NCBI RefSeq assembly: GCF_963583255.1
Contig: NC_084815.1
Span: 1,612,001 to 1,676,000 of the forward strand
Direction: 5' to 3'
Length of the DNA stretch: 64,000 nucleotides
Source of the DNA: Pyrus communis
Taxonomy: Eukaryota > Streptophyta > Magnoliopsida > Rosales > Rosaceae
Positions within the stretch are counted from its first letter, which is position 1. Every line of letters starts with the position of its first letter. Position numbers and translations under genes: made by a program. Of this stretch, positions 11,445 to 22,913 are shown one piece after another. The notes below the pieces were generated by a model. The model was not told the origin of the DNA and searched no databases. It worked only from the letters and a program-made list of their open reading frames with translations.

Positions 11445-14144
11445 ATGAAGATGGAAACTCAGACACAAACCCTCCCAACCTTCGACAATCCTCCGTTTTC
11501 TTACTCCGTCACCGCCCTCGGTTCCCGCGACTTCCGCAGCTCCGAAATGTCTGGCGTTGGCCCGAAATGCTTGGCCCCCGAAGTGCTTCACGGGGCGCCA
11601 GCGAGTGACACGGTTGCGCCGGTGGGCGAGTGGTCGGAGTCGACTGCGGCGGTGAAGGTTCAGAAGCTGTATCGGAGTTACCGCACCCGGCGCAGATTAG
11701 CCGACTCCGCCGTCGTCGTTGAAGAATACTGGTGAGTGAAACTGTACCGAATCTCCGTGCTTTCTCTACTTTTTTTAACAGTTCGGTATTCAGTGGTAAC
11801 ACGAACACACAAATTTATGAAATTAACTGAAAAATGAGGGGTGTTTTACGGATTGAAGGTGGCAAGCGATAGATTCGTGGAGATTGAACCGCAGCACGAT
11901 TTCGTTCTTTGATCACGGCGAATCTGTGGCTAAACGTTGGAACCGTGTCGGCAAGAATGCTTCTAAGGTAAAATTTATTTTATTTTTTAGGTATGTTTTT
12001 GAACAATTATGTTTTAATTTCTGGGTTTGGATCGAAAAAGAAATATAATTTGTGTGTAGTTACTGTTTTTCGTATCGGAAAAGATTTCTCAGAGTGCACT
12101 CCTATGTTTACTTTTGTCTCTTGATTATTAGTAGGAAATGATTTTTTGCAGAGCGCACTCTTATGTTTACTTTGTCACTTGATTCTTAATATAAAAAAAA
12201 CGTATAAAATGGTGTGCGAAAGTCACTTATATTAACGAATTTAGGTGGATTGTATGGTAAAAATATGAAATGGAGTCTAAATAAAATTTTGGACTTTTGG
12301 CAGGTGGGCAAGGGGCTATCCAAAGACGCCAAAGCACAGAAATTGGCTTTTCAGCATTGGATTGAAGCTGTAATTATTTTTATTAAATGATTTCTCTGGA
12401 TTTTTTTAATAAAAATTTAACTTTTGTTAATCAACATAATCAATTTCTTGTCGTTGTTTTTACTGAATGAAATTTTGGGTGGGTAAAATCCAGATTGATC
12501 CGAGGCATAGGTATGGGCATAGCTTGCATGTGTATTATGAAGAGTGGTCTAAAGCAGATGCTGGTCAGCCATTTTTTTACTGGTATGAAAAGTTACCATT
12601 TTTGTCTTCTTCAAGTTAATTTGTTTAATCACTTGATTAAAGTTTGATTTTTGCTCTGGTTTTTTTTTTTTTTTTCCTTGCAGGTTGGATGTAGGAGATG
12701 GAAAAGAGCTTGAGCTAAAAGAATGCCCGAGATTGAAGCTTCGGCAACAATGCATCAAGTATCTTGGACCTGTATGTGCTTCTATGAATCAATTCAACTT
12801 TACATGATTTTATGAAATTTTGTGATCTTTCTTTTAACCCTTTTTGTGGTTGTGGATATTGTTGATGAATTTTAGCAAGAGAGAGTGCATTATGAATACA
12901 TTGTCGAGGAAGGGAAACTTATTCACTCGCAAACTGGAGAGCTTCTTCATACAAAGGATGGATCTCCGGGAGCTAAGTGGATATTCGTTATGAGCACCTC
13001 TAAGAGACTCTATGCTGGCGTTGTAAGAATCGAAAACATAAGATGCCCGTGTTTCTGATTTTCTGTTGTTATCCAGAAAATAGCTAACACATTGTTGATC
13101 CTTTCAGAAAAAGAAAGGGGTTTTCCATCATTCTAGCTTCTTGGCTGGAGGAGCAACGATAGCCGCTGGAAGGCTAGAGGCAGAGAATGGAATTCTGAAG
13201 GTACTGTTTTATAGCTGTTATCTTTGATCCTTTAGCACAAAAACAAACTTAACATGCACAAGCAATATTTTGGTGGTGCCTTATTAAAGTACTGACTGAG
13301 TATGTTGGATTTATAGCATCTGATCCTTATATCGTTGATTTTGCAGTCAATCTCTGCATATAGCGGGCATTACCGGCCAACAGATGAAAGGCTTGATACC
13401 TTTTTATCAGTTCTCAAGGATAATGGGGTGAACCTTGACGAAGTTCAGGTAATTGATAAAACGTATGGTTCTTTTAGCGCTTTTATTCCAAATTAGCAAC
13501 CTGGAAAATAAAACTAGGATTACCACGAATTGGTGACACTTCATTGGGAGTTTTGTTGTTCCATGTTTTCGTTAATCTGCATTTGGCTAATGGTGTTAAA
13601 CTCTCTTGTTCCCCAGATACACAAGGCCACTGACGATTCTGATAGCTATGATGGTGGCAAGTCTAATGGTGGGAGTACATTTAGAATGCCAACCAACTTT
13701 GAAACTCCTCAACCGGAGATTCCAGAAGAAGTGGAGAAAACCCAATCCGCAGAATCCACTGAACTTCCACAAGCGGAACCCAAAACTGAGTACAAGAGGA
13801 CTTTATCCGGTGGTCTTCATAGTCCAAGAACTGAGGTCCCTCAGAATAAGATACTGCTAAGGATCAACTCCAAGACCTCAGTGAAATCATACCAACTCGG
13901 GCATCAGCTATCCCTCAAGTGGTCAACAGGAGCTGGCCCGAGAATCGGTTGTGTTGCTGACTATCCGGTAGAGCTGAGAACGCAGGCCTTAGAGTTTGTT
14001 AACCTATCTCCGAGATCTCCCCCAACGCCATCCTACAGGCGGTTCGGTGGTTTCACATCACCTACATCGAATCTCACATCACCAACATCTGGTTTCACAT
14101 CACATACATCGAATTCCACCATGGATGTCAATAACGTTGATTAG
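11445..14144 (+). CDS. IQ-motif calmodulin-binding protein of the IQM family (9 exons)
   Basis: Coding exons: 11445-11731, 11859-11967, 12304-12369, 12494-12582, 12684-12771, 12876-13022, 13108-13200, 13347-13448 and 13617-14144. All junctions are GT-AG and the phases agree, giving 502 aa. An IQ motif sits at residues 69-88 ([12 protein letters not shown] fits IQxxxRGxxxR), where plant IQM proteins bind calmodulin without calcium. The conserved IQM core follows: [59 protein letters not shown] and [10 protein letters not shown]. The C-terminal third (last exon) is polar and ends in a Ser/Thr/Pro-rich repeat of TSPTSN-like units. Family members act in stress and hormone signalling and have been tied to catalase and jasmonate regulation in Arabidopsis (family knowledge). 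Which IQM member this is cannot be settled by eye. Confidence 0.92.
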
Positions 14145-15560
14145 ACAGTCATCTGGTGATTGAACTGCACCAATCATCATCATCAGTTTTATGCACCATC
14201 TCTAATGGATGTTTTAGAGAATGTAGTATAGATCGTCAACTTCCTGTCAAACTTAAATTTTTGACATTAATCGTTAGGAGCATTTTCTTCTTACTTAGTC
14301 ATGTTTTCATGGAGTCACTGCTGTTTCTGTTTAGTTCGTTGTAGTGACAAGTAACCTGTAACTGGGTGAAGTTCGATATTTTGTTTCGGATTTTTTATCT
14401 GGTAATGTCCTTGACGTTTGAGAAACTCATCACTTTTGTGCCCCAGGAATGTTTAGATTAACATAGGCTTCAATGATCAAGAATGCTTAAGATTAGTGCT
14501 CAAAAGAGGCCACAGGGCCCACGTATGTCCTTCCAATCAATTAAAGGACCTAATGCAAGCCTGATAATGAATGCTCTAAATTAAACATAAAGGAGATTTG
14601 AGGCATCCCATCATTTGTCAACCTTGACTGATGATTTTTCTTTTTCTACAAAATTTTACCCAACTTAAAATTCCGAGGTACATATATCTGGTTTAGTTAA
14701 CTAAAGCAGTGTGCTCTACTTTCTGCACTTAAATTTGAATCTCCCAAATTCTTCTTTTTCTTCCGTGTAATTCAGAATTTTTAGATGAATTTAGTTAAAT
14801 TATCATATCGTTTGTCAAAAATAAACAAATTAAATAAAATTCAGATACTACACAAGGAAATAAAGAATTAATCTTATAAAAGCTCTAATCTTAAAAACAA
14901 AATCTTCATTTGATAACACCAAATTACTCCTCATAAAATCAAATCTTTTGGTGTATGGTTTCAATGTCAAGGATGCTCTTCTCCAGCTGCACAACCCAAG
15001 GGTGAGGAAAATGTTAATATACAATACTTAAAAGTGTAGATGATAACAAATTATGGTTTAATTAATCTTTGCACCCCATTAGTTTGGGATCACTGAAAGT
15101 CTGAAAGTATGGTTTCCATCTTTTTAAAATGAAAAAGCAATCTCAAAGTTATGACCCCAACATAACACCAGTTCTCAGTCCTACCACGAGTCAGCTTTTG
15201 TTTTTTGTGTAGCGCTTATTTGACCAGTTTTTTTTGCTTAAAAGGACGTTAGTGGTTGAATATCTTAATGGATAGATTGTACAATTTTTACCCATGCATC
15301 GACACTTTCCCCTCCTCCTCTAAATCATTGCAATAATTTGAACGCTTTCCCCTCACCTTGATAACAATAAAGGATAACCTCTAACTAATAAGGCTCTCCG
15401 CATTGCCAGAGTCAAATTGTGAGAAGGCGGGGGGAGGGGGAGGGAGGGAACAACCATCTTATGCAGCCTTATTCTTGTTTAAAGCCTTACCCCGCCTCCT
15501 GATAATAATATTTAAAATAATACAAAATAAATCTCATTCTTTTTTTTTCCTTCACGTAGG
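14145..15560. other. 3' UTR of the IQM gene and intergenic DNA
   Basis: The first few hundred bases are likely 3' UTR. The rest is AT-rich and I see no gene. The next feature is the end of the minus-strand HPt-like gene, so the two genes converge. Confidence 0.5.
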
Positions 15561-16939
15561 CTATTTAGATATAAAGTGAAAGTGACAGTACATGAAATGC
15601 ATTACCTGTATTAGAGTTTGAAACTTGTGGTCTAATTCTATGTAATAATGTGTGATTCTCCTCAAGGCATGTGGGCACCTGAAAAGGACAAAAATCTATT
15701 GCACAAGGACAGAAATCTAAAACTATTATTTACACACCATTTCTAAGTTTTATTATATGGAATGTTTAAGACATTAATGTTGGATATGGCCGGCAGATAG
15801 TGAATGTATTAAGTAAATAAATGTACTGTAACCAAGTTCAAAAAAGAATTTTGTGAGAGCGTCGTAAAAACATTACCTAACAATGCTGTTAGCACTCTAT
15901 CACATCTTACCTCATATAATTAATCACATAACGAAAAATACTAACATAATTGTATACAACCGGTTAATTACCCATAAGATTTTCTCACCCTTCCTTGTTT
16001 TTGTCAGCAGAAGCCTGGCTAAGATCAGCACAAGCTAGTGTTATTTGCCGTGCGCCAATGCTGCAAGGCCAAAAGTAAAGCAAAAGTGAGGTATGCGCAA
16101 CGCTCCATGATAGCCACAGCAGTTTTGGTAGCATTCGTGACAGAAGTTAAAAGTGCTTATGGAGAAGCACGTAAGCAATGGGGAGCGAGGTATAGAGCTC
16201 GTTCGTAAGCACTTACTATAAATGTTTTTAAGTTTTTATATCAAACACAGTCAAAATTTAGTTGTCCGAAAACTTTTATCCGTTTCGAAGTAATCCCAAA
16301 TGTATAATAATCAAGGAGAAGCAGTTAGCATCGTACCTAGAGCTACTTCCTTGGAGTTGAAGAACAAAAGGAGTCAACTTGCAAAAGTCAACATCTTCAC
16401 ATCTGCAAACAATTCATAACTTAAATACATAAACCCCAAAATCCAAAAGTTGGATAATGGATCAAAATCTCTACACAAAAAATGAATATAATTGCATCCG
16501 AGAGTCTGAGTTTTTTAGGTTATTACAAATATTGCTCCAACTCTGTTATAACCTTTTTTGTGTTGTCACAAAACAACTTGATTATTTCAGCAACAAAATT
16601 GGGATTGCTTGAATTTTGCAACTCTTGTAGTTGAGTAAACTGGTAATCCAACATACCCTGTACAAAAGAAATATTGAAAACCCAGTACATATCACGTATA
16701 CCTTTATAGCAAGGGTTTGTAGATGGTTAAGAACGTTCACTCATACACCAAGGTTTTGTATTCGAATATCCCTCTTCCCGACGTCCCCGTATAAAAAAAA
16801 AAAAAGAGAGAAAAAAATGGCCTAATACCAGTTTGCGTAATTACCCTAACCAAAAGAACGAGAATAAAGAGTTAATTACCTCATGAAGCATGGATTGGAT
16901 TAAAATTTTGATTTGTGCCTTGAGTTCAGGTAACGCCAT
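15561..16939 (-). CDS. Histidine-phosphotransfer-like protein lacking the phospho-His (pseudo-HPt, 5 exons)
   Basis: Too fragmented to show as a long open frame. I assembled it from minus-strand exons 16939-16880, 16657-16527, 16402-16337, 16060-15989 and 15678-15561. All introns are GT-AG with consistent phase, giving 148 aa, the usual AHP length. Family landmarks: GMLDYQFTQLQEL and NPNFVAEIIKLF (helices of the HPt fold), VDFCKL, then QLQGSSSSIGA, and a C-terminal helix ending in DHKFQTLIQ. In canonical AHPs the box is HQLKGSSSSIGA, with His taking the phosphate. Here residue 78 is Leu and the following Lys is Gln. By analogy with Arabidopsis AHP6, which also lacks that His, it would act as an inhibitor of cytokinin phosphorelay. 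The last exon might instead splice again at gtaatg (near 15606), which would change the last 14 residues. The upstream 'tttttcag' suggests a 5'-UTR intron. Confidence 0.8.
16699..16806 (+). repeat. SINE-like insertion in the first intron of the pseudo-HPt gene
   Basis: Starts near gggtttgtagatggttaag (A-box-like), has a B-box-like ttgtattcgaatatccc, and ends in an A-rich tail at 16793-16805. This is the layout of a tRNA-derived plant SINE. It is opposite in sense to the host gene. Target duplications were not resolved. Confidence 0.5.
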
Positions 16940-17039
16940 GTTAATCACAATCTTGGAATCTGAAAAACAAAAACAAACCCTAATTGAAAAACAGAGATTC
17001 GAGGTAGTAAACAATGAAACGACCATTTAAATTCTTACT

Positions 17040-17825
17040 TTGTGAAACGATTTCGGTATAGTCCAAGTCAAGATCAGTTAATAAGGAACCTAACAGTCTT
17101 CTAGTAACTAGTTTCGTCAAAAAAATTCTCGGAATAACTAGAGCTTGTGAACGAGTTTAACTGCATAAAACCAATGATTAGAGGCGTTGGAAACGTTGCA
17201 CCATGAGTATCGACATAGATTTGGTGGGCAGTTCTATGGCCGCAAAGATGTTGTTCACGCTTGTACACACTGCACAGTTTACTTTGTGATTTTCGTGAGT
17301 ACAAAGATTTTGTACTGTTTGAATGGACATGGAAGAATTGTGAGTACGGGCAAAAAGAAGACTAACAAAATTTCTACAAAAATAGAAATTTTGCTTTGGG
17401 CGTTCATTTGAGTTGAGGTTGGGTTGGGCTTTGAATGGACCTGAGTTGGACCAACTAAAACGGCCCAAGCCCCATTAACAATTTCAGTAAATTAAAAAAA
17501 TAAACCTAAGCTGCTTGATTCACCATGAAGCATTACTTGCTATTTATTTTACGAATTACATATCTTGCTTTGATTGATCGATTATTATATATTTTTTGTG
17601 TTGAATTATGTGAGAGAACTGACAAAAAAAGAAAAGAAAAGGAAATATAGATCCTAATCGCATTTGAGCTACATGGAGCCAAGCCATTACTTGCTATTAA
17701 TTGAACCAAACTATGTCTTTGAACCAGAATGTCCTAAACCTTGGTGCTTAACTGCTTATGTCCATTTTACTATTCCATAGCACAAACCACGACCTTTTCC
17801 ATCCCTTTTAGCGAAATTTCGAACC
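17040..17825. other. Intergenic / 5' region of the pseudo-HPt gene
   Basis: Holds the presumed promoter and leader of the minus-strand gene. A 291-bp minus-strand open stretch (17178-17468) has no recognisable domain. Nothing else can be supported. Confidence 0.4.
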
Positions 17826-18545
17826 TTCACCTGCCTTGGAAGTCTTTGGAAGAAACTACTTGAAATGGGTGCAAGACGTGAAACTCTATTTGATTGCAAA
17901 GAAGCTAAGAGCCACCATTGAAGCTGAAAATTCGGTTGGCGAAGATGAGAAGGCCACTACTATGAGTTTGAAGACACATGCATCATGCACTGCATATGAA
18001 ATACCTCATTATATCTAGTAGGAAGATCTAAGACTTGACTATGTCATACACAGTTAGATGATCGTCTGCATGTTCACCTATTTTTGCGCGCACACAGTTT
18101 TTTTATCATGAGTAGTTGATATTTTATGGAAAATGCATATGGAATTTAACATGTTCCATATGAATTAGATTTAAGAGAAAATAATAAAATATCAACTACT
18201 CATGATAAAAAAAACTGTGTGCGCGCAAAAATAGGTGAACATGCAGATGATCATCTAACTGTGTATGACATACTCTAGTCCTAGATCTTCCTACTGGATA
18301 GAAAGACTTAATGTAGAGCACAACTATATAAAGAGGATGAAATACCTCGGTGAAGAGGAACTTGAGCTCTTTGGGTCGCTCTTGAAGAACGTTTTAATCA
18401 CCAGAAGTTGATCCTTATGCCAGAAGCAAGAAATGACTAGTAATATCTTTGCTTTCAAGACTTAAAAGTTTTTGAATATAAATAGAATTATGAAGTTTGT
18501 CGAATTCGCTCACTCCTTAAATTTGATAAGGAGGAGTTGATTGTT
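17826..18545 (+). pseudogene. Copia gag fossil (retrotransposon remnant)
   Basis: Translation shows VFGRNYLKWVQDVKLYLIAKK, closely like the gag of the copia element at 40239-40724. After an insertion at 18008-18336 the match resumes (EYLGEEE..., then HQK and MPEAR). Several stops and frameshifts follow near 18430-18545. No LTR, RT or integrase is attached, so this is an orphan gag fragment. Confidence 0.7.
18008..18336. mobile_element. Hairpin (foldback) insertion in the copia gag fossil
   Basis: Arms at 18018-18127 and 18184-18294 are inverted copies of each other with only a handful of mismatches, separated by a loop of about 56 bp. The insertion is flanked by a 12-bp direct repeat, atgaaatacctc (17996-18007 and 18337-18348), and interrupts one gag codon series. 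It is MITE-like, but the superfamily is unclear because 12 bp is long for a standard target duplication. Confidence 0.7.
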
Positions 18546-19159
18546 CCAAGTGGGATGTGTGGCAAATGAATCACCACTCCTAAGATTGGAAATCAACTTG
18601 AAAGAGGTCCTTACAACTCTTAATTTTGAGGACCTTAACCGAGCATTGTTTTTCCAACATAATCTTTATTTCTGATTTACACAATCAAATTTAAATCACA
18701 ATTACTGTTAAATACGAGATTACAGACAAATAATCTCAAATTTTAGCAGCAAAATTAATGCTACGTGAAAACAGGCAGTCAACTCAAATCATAAGGACCA
18801 AGGAGACCCACAAAACCAAAAGGCAACAACCACGCACTGGGACCCAACGGTGACAACTGTGACCTCTTATGTCCCCCACGCGTTTCACCGCGCGGATAAA
18901 AAAAAAAAATCCACCTTCCGATTCCACCACCTCATCCAGAAAGTGCAAAGTAGTCGAAAACTCCACGTGTAAAACAACCGCCGGGCCACGTGTGCGATGC
19001 CTCCCACGTGCGAGCCCACACCCGCGTAATCGTATGAAAAGGGAGACGTGGCGCGCAGAGATATATGGAGGCCGATTTAGCTAGGGCGTCGTGGCCTGAG
19101 GTGGCTCGACAAGTGGCACTCTCTCGCAACCCTTTTGCTTTTGTACCAGTAAGGCAGTA

Positions 19160-19161
<2 letters not shown>
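18546..19161. other. Upstream region of the bZIP gene
   Basis: About 600 bp of promoter-side DNA that becomes GC-richer after 18830. It contains several CACGTG-type cores (near 18964, 18987 and 19004), which are typical bZIP/bHLH binding sites. No gene is seen. Confidence 0.45.
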
Positions 19162-19205
<44 letters not shown>

Positions 19206-19235
19206 ACTCTCTCGCTCTACTTTCTCTCTCTACAG
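19162..19235 (+). repeat. CT microsatellite in the bZIP 5' leader
   Basis: Nearly unbroken (CT)n from 19162 with a few interruptions. CT-rich leaders are common just downstream of plant transcription starts, so the start of transcription is probably close by. Confidence 0.8.
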
Positions 19236-19346
19236 CTATGTCGCTTCAGTAGCTTAACGTAACGTGTGCTGAAGAAGCAAGTACGAACTCTTAGTGACGC
19301 AAATAATCGAACACTTCGCCTGCGTGCGGTTTTGCTTTTGTGTTTT

Positions 19347-19436
19347 ATGAGAGAGGGAAGCGATGGTGTCTTCCGAGAGGCGGTCGTTTTCGAGCTCGAC
19401 AGGGTCCACGGCGGCGGGGCAGTCGTTGTTGCCTGA
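19347..19436 (+). other. Upstream ORF overlapping the bZIP start
   Basis: An ATG at 19347 lies 16 nt before the main ATG (19363) and in another frame. It encodes 29 residues and stops at 19434-19436, inside the main coding region. A ribosome using it could not reach the main start by simple reinitiation, so it may dampen translation. Conservation is unknown. Confidence 0.5.
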
Positions 19437-22400
19437 TTCCGGTTCTTATTCGTCGTCGACGAGCGGTGGGGTTGGCGGAAGCGGCGGAGCGGATCGGATG
19501 GTGAAGGAGGAGCTCGAGGCGGCGGAGGCGCTGGCGGATTTGGCATTTTTGGCTATGCGCGAGAGTAGCGGCGCTGAATCGGCTGGGCATTGGGGGCAGA
19601 AAGGGAAGCGAGCGAGGAAGCGAGTCAAGAGCGAGTCTCCGCCGAGTCGGTCGGGTTTGAACCCGCTTGACCCGCCTCCCACATGTCCGGATCTTCTCCC
19701 TCAGGTTCGTTTGGCTTTTTGGCTTATATATATATGTGTGTGTGTGTGTGTTTGAAATTATCATTTATTTTGATTTAAATTATTGTTTTGAGAAAGGAGG
19801 TGTTGAAAGAGAAAGGGAATGGTGGTTTTTGTATTGGGTGAAATTGGTATTTTAACTTGAATTGGAAAAATTCAAAGATTCTGGGAAATAATGGACTTTT
19901 AGGGAAGAATAGCGACTTATCCATGACGAGTTACAGAGAAAATAAAGTTAAACAACTTTATGGGGTTTGTATGATGTTATTGTCACTGTTGAGGGATTAA
20001 AGTTTGATTCCTTGTACAGAAATAGTAACAGGTTTTGAAAATAGGATAAACCCTTTTTCGGGGAAGGATTCCCATTTTGTTTATGTCAAAGTAAATTGTA
20101 GTTTCTGCCCATTGATGATGGCTTGATTCAAATGCGAGTTTTGCGAGTTCAGTCACCGCATAAATAGTTCACATATGGCCGGAATTTAATGTTAGTACGT
20201 GCATTGTAATGGGGCCGAGTCCATACTGATTTAGCTAGAATCGTTTTTCAATTTGCATAACACATCCCCATTTGGATTTGTCTAAAATATAGTTATCCAC
20301 ACCAATTTAACCTTGGGGGGAGGGTGGGGTAATCTGTTACACTGGACGTACATTGTAATGGGGCCGAGTCCAGGGCTGGCTTAGCTAGAATCGTTTTTCA
20401 AATTTGCACATAATATCACCATCTGGATTTGTCTAAATATAGTTAGCGACACCAGTTTATAGAGGGGGAGGGCGCGGTAATCTGTTACATGATGATGCGA
20501 ATGCTTAACTGTCACCAAATCGCACTATTTTCTGCAGGACTTGAGAAATATTTTTGTCTATATCAGGATCAAGCGGTGACAGGTTTGCAGCAATGTGAAA
20601 CGGTATGCACAAATGTCCTTACAGAACCAGTGAAGACTGAGCAGGTTCTGAGTGAAAAGGTTGTGAAGGCTGAGCATGATACAGAAATAAATAAGCCAAG
20701 TCCTATATGCACTACAATTTACCCATCATTTACTTGCAGCAAGTCAAGGCGGAATTTAACTGAGGTACTGACAACCTTTAAACTTCTTCCATGTACAGCG
20801 ATGTTCTGTGATTACATTTCTCTTTTTAGTGATAGTTAATATTTTCCCTGTTTAGGAGGAAAAGGACGAGCGGAGGATACGCAGAATAATGGCAAACCGA
20901 GAGTCAGCTAGGCAAACAATTCGTCGACGGCAGGTAGGCCGCTTTACTCTGCTAGTTTAATATATCTTTCTTCTAGTTCTTTTTTCGAAAAATGAAGTTT
21001 GTGTGGTAATGAAATAGCAAGGGGAACAGAGCTTTGTATTGGCAAGGCTTTAGGTAGACGACGAGGTAGACGACAGGACTAGTTTCGAAGAACACTTGTA
21101 CGGTTGTACTTGTACCCTACACCTACAGAACCATTAGGGTGTCTAGTCTGCGATGTATCTAGTCCTGTCCTGAGATCCAGAGATAGTACGTTGTCTGTTT
21201 CTTGAACTTAAGGGTATCTAATTAATTTGTGCTTTGGGATCCCCAACTGGTTTTTTTCCCTTTCCTTTATGAACTAATCATTTGTAGCCATAGACGGCCT
21301 CCTTGCATTTTCTAGTCTCAGGAATAACTAATGACATGAATCTGTTTAAATATTTTGAATTGTAGTTGCTGTTCGACTGAAGTTTGTAGCCATAATATGA
21401 CAGTATAACATGTGCCATTGTGGCAGTAAATTAAATGCATTACAAGGTGCACTGGTCTTTTCAAAGGAAAAAATAGATGTTGATCAATTATGTTTCTTAT
21501 TCTCAAATTGCATGATATGTGTCCCGTGCAGATTGCTTTGTTGGCTAGCATGCATTTATACTTTAGCAAACCATTCATCTTTGCTTGTTCTTCAGGCTCT
21601 ATGTGAGGAGTTAACCAGAAAAGCTGCCGATCTGGCATTGGAGAATGAAAATCTGAAAAGGGTAGGCATTAGTCCCAAACGAAATTTTGTAAACTTGCTT
21701 TGCTTTGAACTCTGTCTCTGTCCCCCGCTGTCTCTCTCTCACTCCCCCTCCCTCTCTCACGTATTTTTTAATATTTATAACCATTGGTTGGTATATTCGA
21801 GTCCAGAGCTTGACTATCCATGGCAGTACTAACTTTATTCACATCTGTGGTGACATTTTAAATCCAAAGAAAAAGGAGTTAGCGGTAAAGGAGTTCCAGT
21901 CCTTGGAGAAAACAAATAAGCACTTGAAAGTTCAGGTAAAGATATGCCTGACACTTTGAAGAGCTCTCTTATCTTAATAAGGTATCACTTGCTTGACATG
22001 CTCTCTCATTCTGCAGATGGCTAAAGTGATAAAGGCAGAGGATCAGGAAGCGCCGGCCAAAAATATGTCAGCCTATGTGCAGATGCAGATACCTCCATCT
22101 TCGCCTACAAATTCCCCATTCTTCTTGTTTAATCGCCCACCGTTTACACCACTTTTCTGGCCTCCTATCATTCAATCCCCAAATTCTATTCAGGTGCAGC
22201 ACGTACTACAAAATCCAACAGCTGTTCTGTCAAACATCTCATTGCCGGCTAATGGTACAGCTGAGTCTTCTCTTGATCAAGAAAACCCCCCAAACATCAA
22301 TGGAGCGAGAACTCCTTTATATGTATTTCCGTGTCCTTGGTTCATCCCTCATTTTGATAATGGGAATGGACTCCAACCCCAGTCCTCCTTGTGCCTGAAT

Positions 22401-22913
22401 AATAAACAAGAAGAAACTTCTTTTAATAACCAGTACAGCTCTAGTTCATCTTCAAGAGCTGCTACGCAGTTAGACAACCACCAGCCGTCTCTCCCTGTCA
22501 GATTAAAAACAGAAGATTCCGCTTCAATTGAAGGCAGACCTTCACATGACCTTAACGAGACCCCAGCTCAGTTTCCTCTGGATGAAGGTGATCAGCACAC
22601 AGGACCTCACCCGAAAGAAAATGGTTGTAAGGAAATATTCGTTTCTCCATCATCACTCAACCATGCCGGAGTTGCTTCTTGTATCAAGCATGAGAACGGA
22701 TTTGAACCAGATTACACTGTAACGGTCGACAACTCTTATCACAAGTTCTCTGCCTTGCCAGAGAAGAACTTGCCAGAGAAGAACAGCGAACCAATCATCT
22801 ACCCTACTGGGAAACTCGCGGATGCGATTGCTGCAGCTGAAGCGAGAAAGAGGAGGAAAAAACTCACGAAGCTGAAGAACCTTCATGGCCGGCAGTGTCG
22901 AACACAGTGCTGA
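19363..22913 (+). CDS. BZIP62: bZIP transcription factor, AtbZIP62-like, with non-canonical basic region (6 exons)
   Basis: Exons: 19363-19704, 20567-20764, 20856-20933, 21596-21661, 21870-21935 and 22017-22913, all phase 0 at the joins, giving 548 aa. The N terminus is Ser/Gly-rich with an Ala/Glu stretch and a basic KGKRARKRVK patch. The basic region is residues 181-206. It has N194 but Ile202 where the invariant Arg/Lys should be (N-x7-I, not N-x7-R). The zipper has Leu at 212, 219, 226 and 240, with Ala at 233. The large last exon is Pro/Ser-rich and contains FPCPWFIPHF, a DLNETP box (residues 428-433) that fits the DLNxxP repression motif, and a basic C-terminal KRRKK cluster. Ile at this position is known in a small bZIP group including AtbZIP62 and some rice members. 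Exon 2 must start at 20567 because the earlier AG (20537) would bring a stop. Confidence 0.88.
20197..20490 (+). repeat. Tandem duplication in bZIP intron 1
   Basis: Two diverged copies of about 148 bp (20197-20345 and 20346-20490). Both begin CATTGTAATGGGGCCGAGTC and end near GTAATCTGTTACA. Confidence 0.85.

Noticed and set aside
17178..17468. 96-codon minus-strand frame
   Set aside because: No domain, no splice context and no codon pattern. The upstream position suggests leader/promoter DNA of the HPt-like gene.
20538..20566. Earlier acceptor for bZIP exon 2 at ttctgcag
   Set aside because: It leads to a TGA within 14 codons; the tatatcag at 20566 keeps phase with exon 1 and exon 3.
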